Assembly (NCBI GenBank): GCA_018340375.1
Contig: JAFFJZ010000001.1
Span: forward strand, 63,294,001-63,358,000
From: Gonatopus flavifemur
Taxonomy: Eukaryota > Arthropoda > Insecta > Hymenoptera > Dryinidae
Direction of reading: 5' to 3'
Length of the DNA: 64,000 nt
The position numbers and the translations under genes were made by a program. Of the stretch, positions 1 to 13,147 are shown piece by piece; position 1 is the first letter of the stretch, and every line of letters begins with the position of its first letter. A model generated the notes under the pieces. It had not been told where the DNA came from and did not search any database. It saw only the letters and a list, made by a program, of their open reading frames with translations.

Positions 1-1936
1 AAATTGTTCAATGTCATTTTATTCAAAATACCGCCAAGTATTTTAAACGTTCATCTTTAATTTTATCAGCTGACAATTCGGAAGTTTTGAAAACGAAATG
101 TGAAGAGATTATTGATCGAAATTAAACTTGGATCTTGAGAAGCATCTTTGCGGCTGATCGCGTCAGTGGTATTCGCTATACACTAATCAGACAGTTGCGA
201 TCGAACTGTTGCAATCGTTCGGATAATCTCGAGTTTCAGGTTATGAAATATAAATCTCTCCCTCTTCTCTTCGTAGATAAAAAAAATTATATTTCAGTAT
301 CATCCTCTTACAACGATGTAAAAATATTTTTTTTCCTCAACTTCCATACCAACAGAAATAATGGATTCTCTGTGTGTCGAAACAACGTGTTGCACGTATA
401 AAAAGAACAGAATGAGTGTACACATAGTGCAACAGGCATTGTTATCGGTGCATGCTGTAAAAGAAAAGTGAAGAACGAAAAGCAAATGAATTCAACGTTG
501 TTTTTGAAAGAATTTCCATACAAAATGGAATTACCGAATTTTCTCACTCATTTCACTCGAAAAGTGGCTCCTGAAGGGGTGAGAACACAAGCCTAGACAC
601 GAAAATATTCCAGTCTGTGAAATGAATTGCAAAATCAGGTACGAACCACCGCGTTTCTATAGAATTTCTATTAAACTATTGTAACGCTTGTGTATCGAGA
701 ATGTGTAAAGTACAGCGATGTATTCATGAATGGTATCGCAAACATCCCCGTATATTCTTCACTTTTGTGGGGATCGTGTTTGTTGAAATTTCTAAAACTC
801 AAATTATGATATAATTCTTATATCCCGGAAGAAATTCTATCATTATTGGGGATATTTTTCCTTCCATGGCTTGATGAATATTTTTCATTGTACAAATGAA
901 GTTTATTATGATTCTGAAATTAAATGACATAAAATTACATGTTGTTTGTAAATCGGATGAATATCATGAAATACAAACGATGACAAAATATTCGTGTTTG
1001 AATAGAATAAATTGAGAATGCTCTTGTCGGAAATGCATATTTAAATTTATTTCCGATCAAATTTGTATTATCATAGAGTTGGATATAATTCCATGTATTC
1101 GATCATTGTCATTAATATAATAAATAAAACTGAATATCGTTCGTATATATTCAAACCATGAGTACTTCGTGTGAAATCCCTTACGAAAATTAGTATGGGA
1201 TTTTAAAACGAAGATGAAGGTGATTGAATACAGATATTTCTTTCGATTTCTATGAATTTTGTAACCGAGCTGAATTAGTTAGAATGAATGAGATCCGCAG
1301 AGTATTTTTGTATCTGGGACAACAAAAATTAGAACGAAAAGAGTGGAGCACGTTTCAGCTGTGCATTTTGAGCGTGTCCATTCGCGATTCGCGAATTTTC
1401 CCATCCATTTAGTTTTTGTATTGCTCCCCGTTTTATGGAATAAAAATAACCACGACGAATTGTTTCGGTATTATATGTGATGGGATATGTAATGGTTTCT
1501 CATAAAAACTCTCTTATAGTGCAGAAAATTGCGCTTATAATTGACTTTACGAATTTAATGACGGGTTCTAGTTTTTTTTCTTCTTTATTAGGTGATCATC
1601 TGATCTCTTCAATACTCGAGAGAATATATTCTGATACAAAAATCCTAGAAGAACAAACGAATGAACCATTGAAATTCAATCTCCTTCGTTTTTGTAGGGT
1701 ACGATTTTAACGTCGTGAAGAAGGGGAAGGATAGAAAATTCTTACTTTTTTCTCAATTCCTACAGAAAAATTCATCAATGCGTGGATTGGGAGTACACAA
1801 AATTTCATTGAAAAAGTTCACAAGAAAAAGTGGTTCAGCAGAAAAGTCTACAAATTTTTTTCAACAGTTCGAAAGAACTCGTGTGATTTTTCATAATTCC
1901 TCACAATTTATACGAATGGTTTGACAATGTAAGATA
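1..1936. other. No gene recognised; AT-rich intron or intergenic DNA
   Basis: I see no conserved protein motif, RNA gene or inverted-repeat element here. The open frames are short, overlap on both strands and have no recognisable composition or splice-site support. Could equally be intron or intergenic DNA. Confidence 0.6.
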
Positions 1937-2500
1937 CACTGTGAAAGAAACTGACAATTTACCGTGCAACTGAACTGGAATGTGGATATTCCAGTACACG
2001 TACAAAGATTTTGGTAGGACGGTTAAGAAAATTTACTGAGTAGAAGTATAACTGAGAATTTAGTCCTTGTACTGTAATTTTCAAGTTTGGGCTTGTGTCT
2101 TCAAATTTCACCATTCTTACATGAAAGTTTCGTACTAGAATTTTAAAGTTCTTTTATACCGAAAGAAAGAAGTATTTTTCAAATCAGGGCTTGGAAAAAA
2201 TGTTGAATTGAAAAAAAAAGTGTATCGTTGGTTTATTCTCACGTTGCGTAATGAAATTTTTTAGTTGGGAATTAAATTTCGAATTCACTTGGAAAAAAAT
2301 TCTCCTGAATTATACTCTGTGGAAAATCATCGGGATTTTCCTGTATACAATCGTTTTTGATTTCCAAATTCCAATCATTGGATGGGAAATCAATTTCCTG
2401 TACACGTGTATAAAATTTTATATAAACGTTCAATTGAAAATTCCAAACTTGATGGGATTTTCATCACCATTTCATAGTGAATTCCTAGACAAATCCGAAA
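1937..2500. repeat. Decayed copy of the CACTGTAAAA element (left part)
   Basis: Starts CACTGTGAAAGAAACTG and then follows the first part of the better-preserved element at 4872-5974 in order: the 'accgtgcaactg' block, GGATATTCCAGTAC, the 'gtactgtaattttcaag' block, and an A-run followed by 'atcgttgg'. Similarity fades after about 2300 and I find no matching right terminus, so the copy is truncated or too diverged to close. Confidence 0.55.
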
Positions 2501-4345
2501 CAATGTGTTTATCACTTCATTCAAATATGTAAAATTTTCATTAATTTCATCCGTCTGCAATTCGTCGGGTTCAACTTACCATTTTCCCCAGTTTCTTCTG
2601 ACTAGTTTTCTCTCGTGCATGAGAAATGATGTTGATTCGACGAACCGTCTGAATGTTAACGCATATGATTAATTTTCAGCCCTGAATTACAGAATCCAAC
2701 CAAACCAGATCCCTTCCTCGTGGTTTCAGATTCAATGAAACCACGTGTTATTGCATCTCTCGCATCACACTTTGCACAGTTCATGATACCAAAAGATCAA
2801 TAATTTTTCACGGATTTCCAAATGAAACATTGAATTGAGAACTCGCTCAACAAACTTACGTGATATCAAAATCCTTTATCAATAACTCCAACCACTGTTC
2901 CTACCATTTTTTGTCAACACCAAGCAGATCGAACGGGAGAAAGAAGAAAGGCTGACAATATTCACTCGCACGCCATGAATATTTGCGTCCCATGTTGACT
3001 GTCTATCTATTCATTTCAAAGGGAATATTTGATAAAAGAATTTGATATGGATTGCATGGAGCATAGAAAAAAGAAATCAGCAACACAAGGAATCGTGTAT
3101 AAGAATTTTTGAATAAACTTCAATATTTCACAACATCGTTGCATGTAACTCTAAAAATTGCTATTTTCCGTGGTTATCATTCCCTAGAGTTGTTCCAAAG
3201 TCAAGCAAAAATTATAGCTTCCCTCTGTTCCTTCCTAAAAATTCATTGCGACGGTAAAATTGTGTTTTTCATCCATCCACGCATTGAAAGATCTTCTCTC
3301 CTCTCATAACCATCTTTCCAAAGATTCATACGAACCGTCCTACCTGAATACATTCGTCATTCATGATTTTCAATATTAAATTAGCCACCACCTAATTAAT
3401 TCGATTATCGGAAAAATGGGTGGGTGGGTACTTTAACTGAAACGAGAATCAGAGATTCGTTCATCGCCGCTTCGAGTCAGCCGTGTTGTATATTCAAATT
3501 TATCGTGATTTTATTCAAAATTATTCATGACGGAAGATGGCGTGAGAAAAAAAAATATTGGTCTATTAGGTGAAGAAAAATGTATGTACATGCATATTCC
3601 GAGATTATCGAATAGATTCTATTATTCTACGGTGAAATACAATTTGAGTTTACCCGCCTGGCACAACGTTCCATTTCGTCTTTGACGGGAAGAATACGCG
3701 TTATATCGATATCCGATATCATTCATTCATTTTGAAACCAGAAAATGAAATTAAGAATATTCTTGTTAATGTACTCTCGATAGTTCGTGTTAATATTTTG
3801 TATAGTTTTAAACGCATTGGAAAGTTCTGATACTTTGATTAGTTGGAACTCGCGTAACCACATGAGCAGTTACTTGGATGAAGATTCCTTCTTTCAGGTC
3901 AATCCACTTGAACGGCCTTCGATAATTCTATAACTCAAAGCAAAACAATTTATCCTTATCTTAATGAAAACGAGAAGCGCTCTGACTTGAAGCGTAAGAC
4001 GGAACGCAAAATACATAATGTATCGACGGATGTGTAAGTTGTTGGATGAATGGATTGTTGGGGAGGTGAAAAGAAAAAGCGAACTGTATCAGTTTTCGTA
4101 CTTCCGTTCTTTCCCCTAGAGAAACTTAAATGGATTTCTCAGTCGCTTGAATATAGAAATCTATTCTCTCTTCTGAGGGAATTATTGAATGTACACTGAA
4201 AGACAAGCAACGTGATTGCGGATAAATGATTGCGAGGACTTGAAATTTGGTTATGATGATTAGAGAAAGAATACAAAAATTATAGTAGTGTTTCCATGGA
4301 AGAGAATCTGTACTGTACGTTTATTTATGTTTATGAACCCCTATA
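2501..4345. other. No gene or repeat recognised
   Basis: Ordinary AT-rich DNA. No convincing coding signal, tRNA or inverted repeat. Open frames are short and unsupported. Confidence 0.55.
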
Positions 4346-4578
4346 CACGGAAAAAAGGAAATGGAGAAATTTGCCGTATAGGATGACAGCGCGTCGCTCC
4401 AAGCCTTTGAATAGAAATTTTTACAAAATATCTTGTCAAATAATTTACATCATAAGAGAAAGATCTATATTTGACTTATAATGTGAAGAATTCGACAATA
4501 TATTTTGTAAAAATTCCCGTTTAAAGACTCGAAGCGACGCGTTGTCATCCTATACGGTAAATTTCTCCATTTTCTGTG
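4346..4578. mobile_element. Loopless palindromic MITE (CACGGAAAA termini)
   Basis: The whole segment is an imperfect palindrome with no loop: the left arm reads ATGGAGAAATTTGCCGTATA, and its complement (one mismatch) recurs near 4550-4571. The pairing continues through GGATGACA, CGCGTCGCT and ATTTTTACAAAATAT to a centre near AGATCTATAT. Ends are CACGG on the left and CTGTG on the right; the flanks are TA and TT. No coding capacity. It resembles the other CACGG-ended elements in this window only at the tips. Confidence 0.8.
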
Positions 4579-4643
4579 TTCCATGTAAACATACTATTAT
4601 GAACTCCCCTCAGCTTGCAATGATGCATAGAATGTAAAAATTA

Positions 4644-4728
4644 TGTTCCATTATTATGGTGCCATCACCTCGTTTTGCTACCAATAACAATGCTTTTTGC
4701 GGAAACACCTTGGCGCCATGATACGAAC
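4644..4728. repeat. Small inverted repeat, possible mini-MITE
   Basis: GTTCCATTATTATGGTGCCA on the left pairs imperfectly with the complement at TGGCGCCATGATACGAAC on the right. About 85 bp in total, no coding capacity. Could be a decayed mini-element or chance. Confidence 0.35.
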
Positions 4729-4794
4729 ATTTCTTGGCGTGCATGTTACCATTATGATGGCATTATGGAGACATTTTTCTATCTGGGTAAATCA

Positions 4795-4871
4795 ATCTAT
4801 AGCCACCTTATAGTTAATGCCAGAGGGCTTTTTAGTGATAAGTTCCATTGCAAGCGCCTCAAAAAGTGCTA
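4795..4871 (-). repeat. Relic shared with 37.0 kb
   Basis: About 78 bp here align by eye at roughly 70-75 percent with 37007-37088 (shared blocks TTATAGTTAATG, CATTGCAAGCGCC versus CACTGCAAGCGCC, and GTGCTA versus ATGCTA). Read on the minus strand, both copies are open in the same aligned frame and share the short peptide INYK. The 1.1-kb element at 4872 sits immediately next to it. I do not recognise a protein family. Confidence 0.4.
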
Positions 4872-5196
4872 CACTGTAAAAAAAAACTGGAAATTTACTG
4901 TGCAACTGGACTGGAAATTTCCAGTGCTAGTACTGGAATATGGATATTCCAGTACATGTACAGAGATTTTGTTGTTACGTTACTGAAAATTTACCAAGCA
5001 TAACTGAAAATTCAGTCATTGTACTGGAATTTTCAAGTTTGAGATGATGTACTGAAATTTTGCCATGATTTCGCGAAAATTTTACCGGCTCGTACTACAA
5101 TTTTATAGTTCTTGTGCACCAAAAAAAAATATTCCCTCAAAAAGGACTTGAGAAAAAATTTGGAATTTAGAAAAAAAAACCTAATCGTTGGTATAC

Positions 5197-5332
5197 TGGA
5201 ATTATACAGGTTTTTAACTGCAATTCTCAGGTTTTGTGATGGAATTTTCCAGTTACTATGCAATTGAATTATACAGGTTTTGAACTGCAATTTTCAGGTC
5301 GTGTGATGGAATTTTCCAGTTGCTATGCAACG
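5197..5332. repeat. Two 68-bp tandem copies inside the 1.1-kb element
   Basis: Units begin at 5197 and 5265. Each reads GAATTATACAGG, then a CTGCAATT block, TTTTCAGG-like sequence, then GTGATGGAATTTTCCAGTT and CTATGCAA. The copies differ at only a handful of positions, so the duplication is younger than the decay of the element. Confidence 0.75.
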
Positions 5333-5555
5333 GAATTTAATCACTGTTGCACTGAAATTTTCCACTTCTATTGGACTTCGTCATTTCTGGCAGGAAAAAT
5401 TTCAAGTCTTTATATTAAAAATTTCCTGATTGAGATTTTGAATAATAATTGTAATTGTAGCCAATGAAATTGATATATGAGGTTTTTCCAAGACTTATCC
5501 TCTTGTGTTCTAGATATGAAGCATATGTAGTAACCCAAGCTGGCCTTCCAACATG

Positions 5556-5636
5556 TCGCGCTATAGCTCATCGGTTAGGTCTTAGGTTTCAGTTGGTAGG
5601 CAGGTAGAAAAGTGTGGGTTCAAATCCTGTTAGGTA
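5556..5636 (+). promoter_or_regulatory. tRNA-like module (A box and B box) inside a TIR element
   Basis: An A-box-like TAGCTCATCGGTTAGG at 5564-5579 is followed about 37 bp later by a good B box, GGTTCAAATCC at 5617-5627, inside a weak T-arm. The two boxes match the internal Pol III promoter of tRNA genes, but I cannot fold a full cloverleaf and see no matching acceptor stem. Best read as a tRNA-derived segment or SINE head trapped in the element, not a working tRNA gene. Confidence 0.5.
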
Positions 5637-5974
5637 GACATGAATTTCTGTCCATCCAAATGAACGATCAAAAGTTTCTCAATCATCTTGGAACACAAGG
5701 ACCCTGCAAAATCACTTTGCGTGAGCAATTTTTTTTCAATTTTCATGGATATTTTCAGCATTAATTTTCCAGTACATGTCCTGGAAAAGTCCAGCTCGTG
5801 TACTGAAAAATTCCAGTACCGAGGCTCAGAAAATTTCCAGTTTTGATGCGGGAATTCCATAACGTTTGCACTGAATTTTTGCAGTACAAATGTGCTGAAA
5901 TTTTCCGGTACATGTACAGGTTAATGACTTCCAGTACATGTACTGGAATTTTCCGGTGAAATTTTTTTACAGTG

Positions 5975-7991
5975 TAGATAAATGTTTAGACGTTCAATGC
6001 ACCTTTATTCAACATTCTTTGAACCTTCGTGTTCTCTTGGAGTACCGTTGCCAAAGTTGCTGGCAAATTCAAAACTACTAAAGCTATCAGAGCCAGCAAG
6101 GAGTCAAAATGATCATAGCGTTTCACACGAAGCCAAGGGTAACATTCACAACCGTGTAGAACTCTGGTATTTGAACCTGCTTCAAATAGTGTTGATTTAA
6201 TATTGGCGGATCAATACTGTTTGAAATACATCGAATATCTAGTGAAAGTTGGAGAATAGTAGAGAGCTTGAATAAGAACCATTGTTTTTGCCGCGGTTCA
6301 TACCATTTTTCAAGTCCGGTAATCTCCACATGGTTACTTGTGACAACTGAACATAATGTTTAAAGCCATAATCAGCTACGTGAGCTGCTTATTAGACCTA
6401 CATTTGTCAGTTCAGCGATTGTAGCTTTTGTTCATTGCCACCGTGGGAATCATTTCTCCCCTGAATTTTCGATTTGAGAATATAAAATCCTCTGAATATC
6501 GAAATCACCCCATCCATTTGAACTCATCGATTCCATCATTCGCTTGGAATGAAATTAATTATTCGAATGAATGCAGGAGAATTCAATTTTTCACCACGTT
6601 TGGAAATTTATCCAAAGAAATTTTCATACGGAATCTATAATATTTGATCAAACTTAATCGCACGGTGACCCGAAATTTAATTCCCAATATTTTCAACTCA
6701 GTTTCTTGTGACATGACTCCAATCTGCTCTGATCTTGAATCGAATTTGTTCATTCAATCCTAAGTATTTCTTCAATTATTCAATTTTCTCTTCGTTCGCC
6801 TGAACAGTTAACTCGTTCGTTTGAAAATGTTTATACGAGATCAAAAGAGACTCCCAAGAAATCTTGAATATTCTTTATTTCAAAAATTCTCCTCGGAGAT
6901 GTATTCAAAGAACGAAAGATCACTCATTTCTCCAGAAACATTTCAAGACATCTCAAAGATGCAAACTCCTGTACGCGAACAAATTATAAATCATTTTTAT
7001 TCTCAATCTGCAGTACTTCCTATGCGACTATCGATCACTTGAGAGACAGAAAAGTAATTTTGGCATTCGGGGATGCACCGTGCAGCAGCGAAACATGAAA
7101 AACATAATATTCAATCCCAGAATGAAGTTGTCAAGAATTTTTCAAGGGGCAAAACTGGTATAGCGGTACACGTACATAAATCTTCACGGATACTTATTAT
7201 CCATATGTGATTTACATATCAATCACGTAGACGCGGATAACATACATTATGCATCAAAGCGAAGCATTTGATCAGCGTTCCACTAATAATATGTTATAAA
7301 GAAATTATCGATTAGATAGATCTATTGATAAATTGATCGATCGTTGAGACGAATACCTAGCAGCCAGCGGCCTGCCGAGTACATTGAAAAGTTGGGTTTT
7401 CATTCGTTTTCTTTAATTAGGGTGTGTGGATTTATTTAATCGTTCGATATAAACGTAAATCGATCTACGAGTTGTTTAAGAGTTTTTATCGATATAAGAT
7501 TATTGATGGAGTTGTATGCAAGGGTAGGATGTGGATGTATTTTTCCCTCGACTTGAAAAGCGGTGGAAAGATATGTAACGAATGTGAAATAAAAAGGAAG
7601 AACGAGGTGATAATTAATGCCATAAATTTCAAGCTCGCCTCAATTCGTCGACACGCGTGTAGCTTAGCCCCTTCGATGTATCGATTTGAACGGAAAAGGG
7701 TGCACAAGTGGAAGAAATGATGGTACTGCCAAGTTCCCAAAGTATTGGCCGGAACTACAAGCGAACTATGACATATCACTTCCGAATCCTGAAGGGTTTC
7801 AAGAAAACCAACCACCGTTTTGATTTGTTATCAAATTCGCGAGGTTGAGTGGCGTTACTTTCCTCTTGGTTCGTTGAGAACAATTTATTGCTTCTGTGAG
7901 CTCAATTTATTCTTTGAATCGAACTCAGGGTTAACGTGCTCGTCAGGGATCATCTCTCCCTCTCATGTTTTTCTACTCTGTGTATGGAGTA
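5975..7991. other. No gene recognised
   Basis: No recognisable coding segment, RNA gene or complete repeat. Local composition is uniformly AT-rich. Confidence 0.55.
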
Positions 7992-8218
7992 CACGGAGAA
8001 AAAATGGTTTGCTACTATAGCTCCTACAAAGAAATTTGTTGTCTACGCAAAAATATTCACTGCAGCAGCTGAGACGTTAGTTCTGTTAACAGATTTGTTT
8101 ATGTCAGCAAAAAAATTTAGTTGTGTCAATCATTTTTCTTGCTCTTTCAACTAGTTTTGTTTGTAGGTGCTATAGTAACAGACCTGCTTGTTATGCCAGC
8201 AATACTTTTTTCTCTGTG
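7992..8218. mobile_element. 227-bp palindromic MITE (CACGGAGAAAA termini)
   Basis: Termini CACGGAGAAAAAA and TTTTTTCTCTGTG. Inside them GCTACTATAGCTCCTACAAA pairs imperfectly with a complement near 8160-8185 (GTAGGTGCTATAGTAAC). Interior motifs GCAGC, GTCAGCAA and CCAGCAA echo the AGCA/GCTG-rich pair at 54.5 and 55.7 kb. Flanking dinucleotides are TA and CA. Confidence 0.75.
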
Positions 8219-10433
8219 CACGTTCGTTCACGGTTGTTAGCGACGTGATAGCGTGATAACATTTCTCTGATTCAGGGAGAAGTTCTGTACAGACCGATAT
8301 TTTGATTGAATTGGAGCGTTTGGTCGTAGTTTGTCATAAATGATTTGGTATCTAGTTTCTACACGACGGAATAGAAATGTCTCGACATGTCTTTGCCGAG
8401 ATTGCATACGTTCGAATTTTCTGAAAAAAAAATATTTTTTCACCCTCTTCAAAGTCTTTGGAGGAGACAAAAGATTGTTTGAAATCTTTTTCCACCATAG
8501 CGATGTTTGATGTTTGGAAACAGACTTATATTAATGAAACTGAGTTCATCCTTTCCCAATTAATTTCTCGATTAAATGAAATGTGAATTCATTGGAGTTC
8601 GTGTATTGTATGAGATTCACGAAAAATAAATCCGTTGAACACTTTTTGTGTAACATATTATATAATAAATCACATATCTCAGGTATAAACATTAGAAGAA
8701 ATTTATATATATTTATCTATGAAGGTTTGTAAGGCACAGGTAGAGGACACACACACATCTATATACGTTTTTCTCTTCCTGTAGCGATAAAACGATGTTG
8801 CAACGTCGAGATATTTGCTCTCGGGACTTATTAAATTTGCGGCTGCCTTTCGCCGTCCCTAAAAGTAAACATACTTTTCGAGAGGTTACATATACGTACT
8901 CACACAAATATAATATTTCTGTGCACGTGTATTCGTGAGTGGGTGGGTTGCGTTTTCTTCCCTGCTGTGTCTGACGTTGACAATAACCGCACAACCTTCT
9001 TCGTCTATCGAATTTTCTTTTCCTGATATTTTTTTCTCCTCGTCTTTTTCTTTCGATCACTCGAAGAGGTATACCACGAAGAGTATATCGTACGAAACCA
9101 AAGCTTAATTCAAGACAATTCGGTGAATCGGTTTTTTGAGATAAAAGAAAAAGTATATATGGCAGAAAAAGAAACGGTAATGAAGAGCTTCAAATGAGTC
9201 GAGCGATGAACATGTACAACGAAAAATAGCGACACATTTGACGAAGAAGGAACATATGTTTTAATAATTTGACCCAAGCTCGTGGCCGTCACAAAGCCCC
9301 GTTTCCTAAGTGATTTTAAATTGACGCCACGGATGCTTTGTACGTATAAAGCTAATTGATAATGGCACTCACGATGCCCACCAAACTCCCGTCTCTTTCA
9401 TTCCTCAAACGTTGGTTTAGTTCTCTTCGTTATAACACGCATCAAACACATAGACTAAGAGTTATACGACCGTGATGAATATGCGTGCGCGCGCTCGTGC
9501 CTCGTAATCATTTAAATTGCAATATTTACGAGCCGCGAAGTCTGTGCACCAAGAGAGCGGGGCCGCTGACCCTCGGGAGAGAATTTTCTCCACTGAATTG
9601 ATATTCTTTATACATTTTTCCCCTACATTCTCAAGTGATAAGTTTCTCTCTCCCTCTTTTCCTCTTTTTCTTCCTCAACCCTTCCCTCTCCTTGTCTTCT
9701 TCTTCTTCTTCTTCTCTCTGACAGCTGTTGATACATCATCATGCAAAAGTAGTTCATTCGGTATCTCTTTGTTTCGCCGCATGTAATGTAATAACAGGGA
9801 GACATATTCTTCGTAATAATAAAGTTTGGAGTTGATTCATTTGTTCGTTCAGAGAATCCTAGATCGTAAGAAAAAAATAATATGGCCTAGGACAATATTA
9901 TTGTACGCACAGTTATAAAATATTCATGCCTTCGGTAATGTTCGACCAATCAATCGGTTACACATAACAGAGTGTTTCGTTGAAGTAATTATAGAGAATA
10001 ATAGAACTTTGTTATGCCACGCGTGTAATTGACGAATTGATCGGTGTAGTCTATAATTTTGTTTCTATGCATATTTTATGATATTTACAAATCAGGTAAT
10101 TGGTGTACATCGTTGTTATTGATATTGAACACATTTCAGCTCGTAATAGACCTAATTTGTTTTGCTTCATGTGAATTTTGATGTGTAGATGGAATAAGAG
10201 TTTTTCCACGTCCACTGGGATTCTGAGGACCCTCGTGGGAAAAGTAAACAATTTCGTAGGTGCATTGAGAGAAGAATCTAGTTATAGTTATCCAATTGAT
10301 TTGATTGCCTTACAGATGTGATTGGTTTATTATTATAAAGATTCGATCAGTATCATCAGGATTGAATGATAATTGAATTTTGGGAACTACTCAGCTGAAA
10401 ACTTCTGAATAGACGAGATTCTAAACTTCCCAC
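8219..10433. other. No gene recognised; short CTT microsatellite
   Basis: No coding segment I can support. A pyrimidine-rich stretch at about 9640-9720 includes a CTT microsatellite near 9699-9715. A slightly GC-richer patch lies at 9480-9600, without a recognisable reading frame. Confidence 0.5.
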
Positions 10434-10862
10434 ATGCAGGCTCAGATTTCCACTTGGGACCCGTGCTGTACTTCAGGGTCTCACCTGCCCTCTTAAAAAT
10501 CCCAGGCAGACAAAATGGGCGAAAAATATTTGTCAGGCTTTGAATGGTTTTTGTCCCAGGAAATCCGGTCAAAAACTGACAAAATTTCTACCTGGTTTCG
10601 TCCAGAATCACTAAACATGGAATATCCTGTCAAAAACTGACAGAAAAAATTTGGTTAGGTTTCCATAGGATATTCCAATTTAGTGATTTCGGACAAACCC
10701 AGGTAGGAATTCTGTCAGTTTTTGACCGAATTTCTTGGGACCAAGACCGTTCAAAGCCTGAGAACAATTTTCTGTCCGGTTTTGCTTGGCATTTTCAGCA
10801 GGGATGCCACCATCAGGCTTCCCGTCTAGTGGGAACTTGAGCGGTCCCGAGCAGTGATGTAT
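10434..10862. mobile_element. Foldback element, GTCAAAAACTGACA family, copy 1
   Basis: Imperfect palindrome centred near 10647. GGAATATCC at 10619 pairs with GGATATTCC at 10668, then the arms continue outward through AATCACTAAA, TACCTGG, GGTCAAAAACTGACA, TTGTCCCAGGAA and CAGGCTTTGAA. Related sequence occurs at 27870-28255, with a fragment at 33025-33145. No coding capacity; superfamily not identified. Confidence 0.65.
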
Positions 10863-11012
10863 AATTGTACAATGACCGATCATAAAAAATGTAGTCACGC
10901 CATGGTCATTATGACCGTTATGTGACAGTCACTGACCTGTCAGATTTTTTATGGTTTTTATATGAAAATGACCGTCAGAAGATCATTTGACTCGTTATCG
11001 CCAGTCAATTAA
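10863..11012. repeat. Short dyad-rich spacer
   Basis: Contains repeated ATGACCG and CGGTCATT-like words in both orientations (for example around 10873, 10908 and 10968). It probably belongs to another small decayed element, but I cannot place its ends. Confidence 0.3.
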
Positions 11013-11105
11013 CCCACATAGCACACAATATCTCAGTAATATTCTCAGAATATCACAAATATCTCACTCAAAACATTCTATGTTGAATATTTCTACGAGA
11101 TTCCA

Positions 11106-12702
11106 CACTCAGAGAAGAGTTTACTTATATTAAATGAATATATTTATTTGGGGTCTGTTCAAAAATATTCATTAATTATGAATAAATCTGGTAATTATCA
11201 ATAAACATCATAGTTGGCATACATACGATTGATTTTATGTGACATTCAGAACAAACAAATCGTTCATTTAGTCCATTTATTTCATGTGAATGATTTTATT
11301 TTTCCCTCAAGTAATAAACGCCTCCTAATTTACAAATAGACGGTTTGATAAGTACAAGATTTTCATTAAATAAATACTAGTAAACTAAGAATATGAAGAG
11401 ATGAATGGTTGATTGACTCAAATTTCAAATTAAATTTCAACACAATCATTCAGTTTCCCAATGTGTATACGATTCTTTCCTCTCAAACACAGATTTGTTA
11501 ATAATTAAGCAATTGGATTTGACATGAACACCTTGAATTTGATTCGACTCTCGATCTATATTGCAGCAGAATATACAGTTCAGTTTCTTGTTAGAGTGTG
11601 TTCAACGACCGTTAGGTCGAAAAATATATGTATTATTTATAATCGTGAGAGAGTGAAAGAATATGAGAGACAGTCTTGCAGGTTGAATTTTCCTACAAAA
11701 TTATTAAAATATTTCACCATAACTTTTCATTCAGTTTGTTCAACTTTATAATCACTGTTAGAAAATTTCTTGAATTTAATATAAGAATTCTTATGAAATT
11801 TCATAAGTGCATTTCAAAATCAATAATATTCTGGGATTTACAACTTTTTTTATGAAATTTCACTTTTTCATGAATTTTTTGTCATAAAATCCTATTACAT
11901 GTATGATGTCATGGCGTCAGCATATATGATATCTAAAACCACATCGTATTTCTCAATCGATTTCTTCAATCGTGATGTAGTCAAGGTGGTTGAAGCGTTA
12001 GGTCGTAATAGGTTAGGTTAGGTAGGGAAAGCAGGTTCAATTCCCCGTTAGGTCCCAAAACTTTGTGCTTCAATTGCTTGACTTACATTGATGATTACAA
12101 ACTCACTCTAGAGGAATCTCGAAAACATAAAATTCACGAAGCGTGAAGAAATTTGGTAATAAATCAAATTTCCAATCTGGATTTTTTTTGTATTTTGGCA
12201 AAAATTCGTAACAATTATTGAATTTAATACACAATTTTTATTATAAAATACATTGGTCGATCTAATAATAATATTCTGTAAAAAATTTTATAATAATTAT
12301 CATTAAATTTAAGACATATTTTTTTAACAGTGATAATATTCTCCCGCATAATTCATCATTTCATTTGATTGATTCCAGAGTGTTATTCCAATTTTGTTTG
12401 ATTTGACTCGTTCTCACGAATATTCAAAGCAAATTATGCGACAATTTCCTCAACCTCATATCACATCCAGGCAATTTAATAATCCTTTGATGTACATTCC
12501 CAAGTTTTAGAATTCAAAAAAAAGGAATTTCGCACAAAAACACGGTTTGTTAATAGTTAACAAATATGGATTTGCTACAAAAAATGATCTCAAATATGAC
12601 GCTGGATGATAATAACTTAATATTTATTTCCCCATAAGCAAATATAGGATTTGTTAACTATTAACAAATCTTGTTCACTATAAATAAATACTTTTCTCAG
12701 TG
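11106..12702. mobile_element. 1.6-kb element nested in the TTAA element
   Basis: Termini CACTCAGAGAAGAG and CTTTTCTCAGTG, flanked on both sides by CA. Inside, TTTGTTAATA-type words and TTAACTATTAACAAATC recur in both orientations. Carries a tRNA-like module at 11976-12056, close to its midpoint. No reading frame of note. Confidence 0.65.
11976..12056 (+). promoter_or_regulatory. tRNA-like module in nested element
   Basis: A-box-like TAGTCAAGGTGG at 11978-11989 and B box GGTTCAATTCC at 12034-12044, about 44 bp apart. The region between contains a short TTAGGT-type run. Sequence differs from the modules at 5.6, 13.1 and 14.6 kb, so these are not simply copies of one SINE. No full cloverleaf is visible. 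Confidence 0.45.
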
Positions 12703-13069
12703 CATAGATATTGCGGATAGAATATTTCATTACAAATATTTTGAGAATCTTGCGAATGAAATATTGCAGATATGATATTCTGCACTGTTCTGGGAATCTA
12801 TGATGAGGGATGTTTCATGTTTGTCGCAAATGAAATATTCTTAGAATATTTCAGTAGCAATATTTTATGTGGCAGTAAGAATTTTCATTCATCAGACCCG
12901 GTACTTAGTGAAATTGACAAGTCGAGGGCGAAAGAAACCTCTCTCCCACGACCTATTCAATTTCAGTTTCAGGGGATTCTGAATTGATTTGTTTATATCT
13001 CATGGAGACAAATTTATCAGAAACACATCATTATGATGACCAATAGTGGCACTTTGAGGGCATTGAAGT

Positions 13070-13147
13070 CATCTAAGTGATTAGCTAAGGTGATAGAGTC
13101 TTTGTCTATGACCCGGAGAATTGGGGTTCGATCCTCACTGAGGGAAC
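13070..13147 (+). promoter_or_regulatory. tRNA-like module in TTAA element
   Basis: A-box-like TAGCTAAGGTGATAGAG at 13082-13098 and a consensus B box GGTTCGATCC at 13125-13134. The B box sits in a pairable T-arm (TGGGG with CCTCA). The anticodon and acceptor stems do not pair well, so this is tRNA-derived rather than a functional tRNA. This is the best preserved of the four modules. Confidence 0.55.

Larger units (their letters stand above)
4872..5974. mobile_element. 1.1-kb non-autonomous TIR element, TA duplication
   Basis: Bounded by CACTGTAAAAAAA and its complement TTTTTTTACAGTG, with TA on both outer edges. The interior is saturated with the words CTGGAATTTTCCAG and CAGTACATGTACTGG in both orientations, concentrated in the first 200 and last 250 bp. 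It carries a two-copy tandem repeat (5197-5332) and a tRNA-like module (5556-5636). No transposase frame. The same termini recur at 14044-14160 and 51767-53735. Confidence 0.8.

Noticed and set aside
12008..12027. TTAGGT-type run resembling the insect telomere repeat TTAGG
   Set aside because: Only about three imperfect units with a 6-base period, inside a tRNA-like module. Not a telomeric tract.
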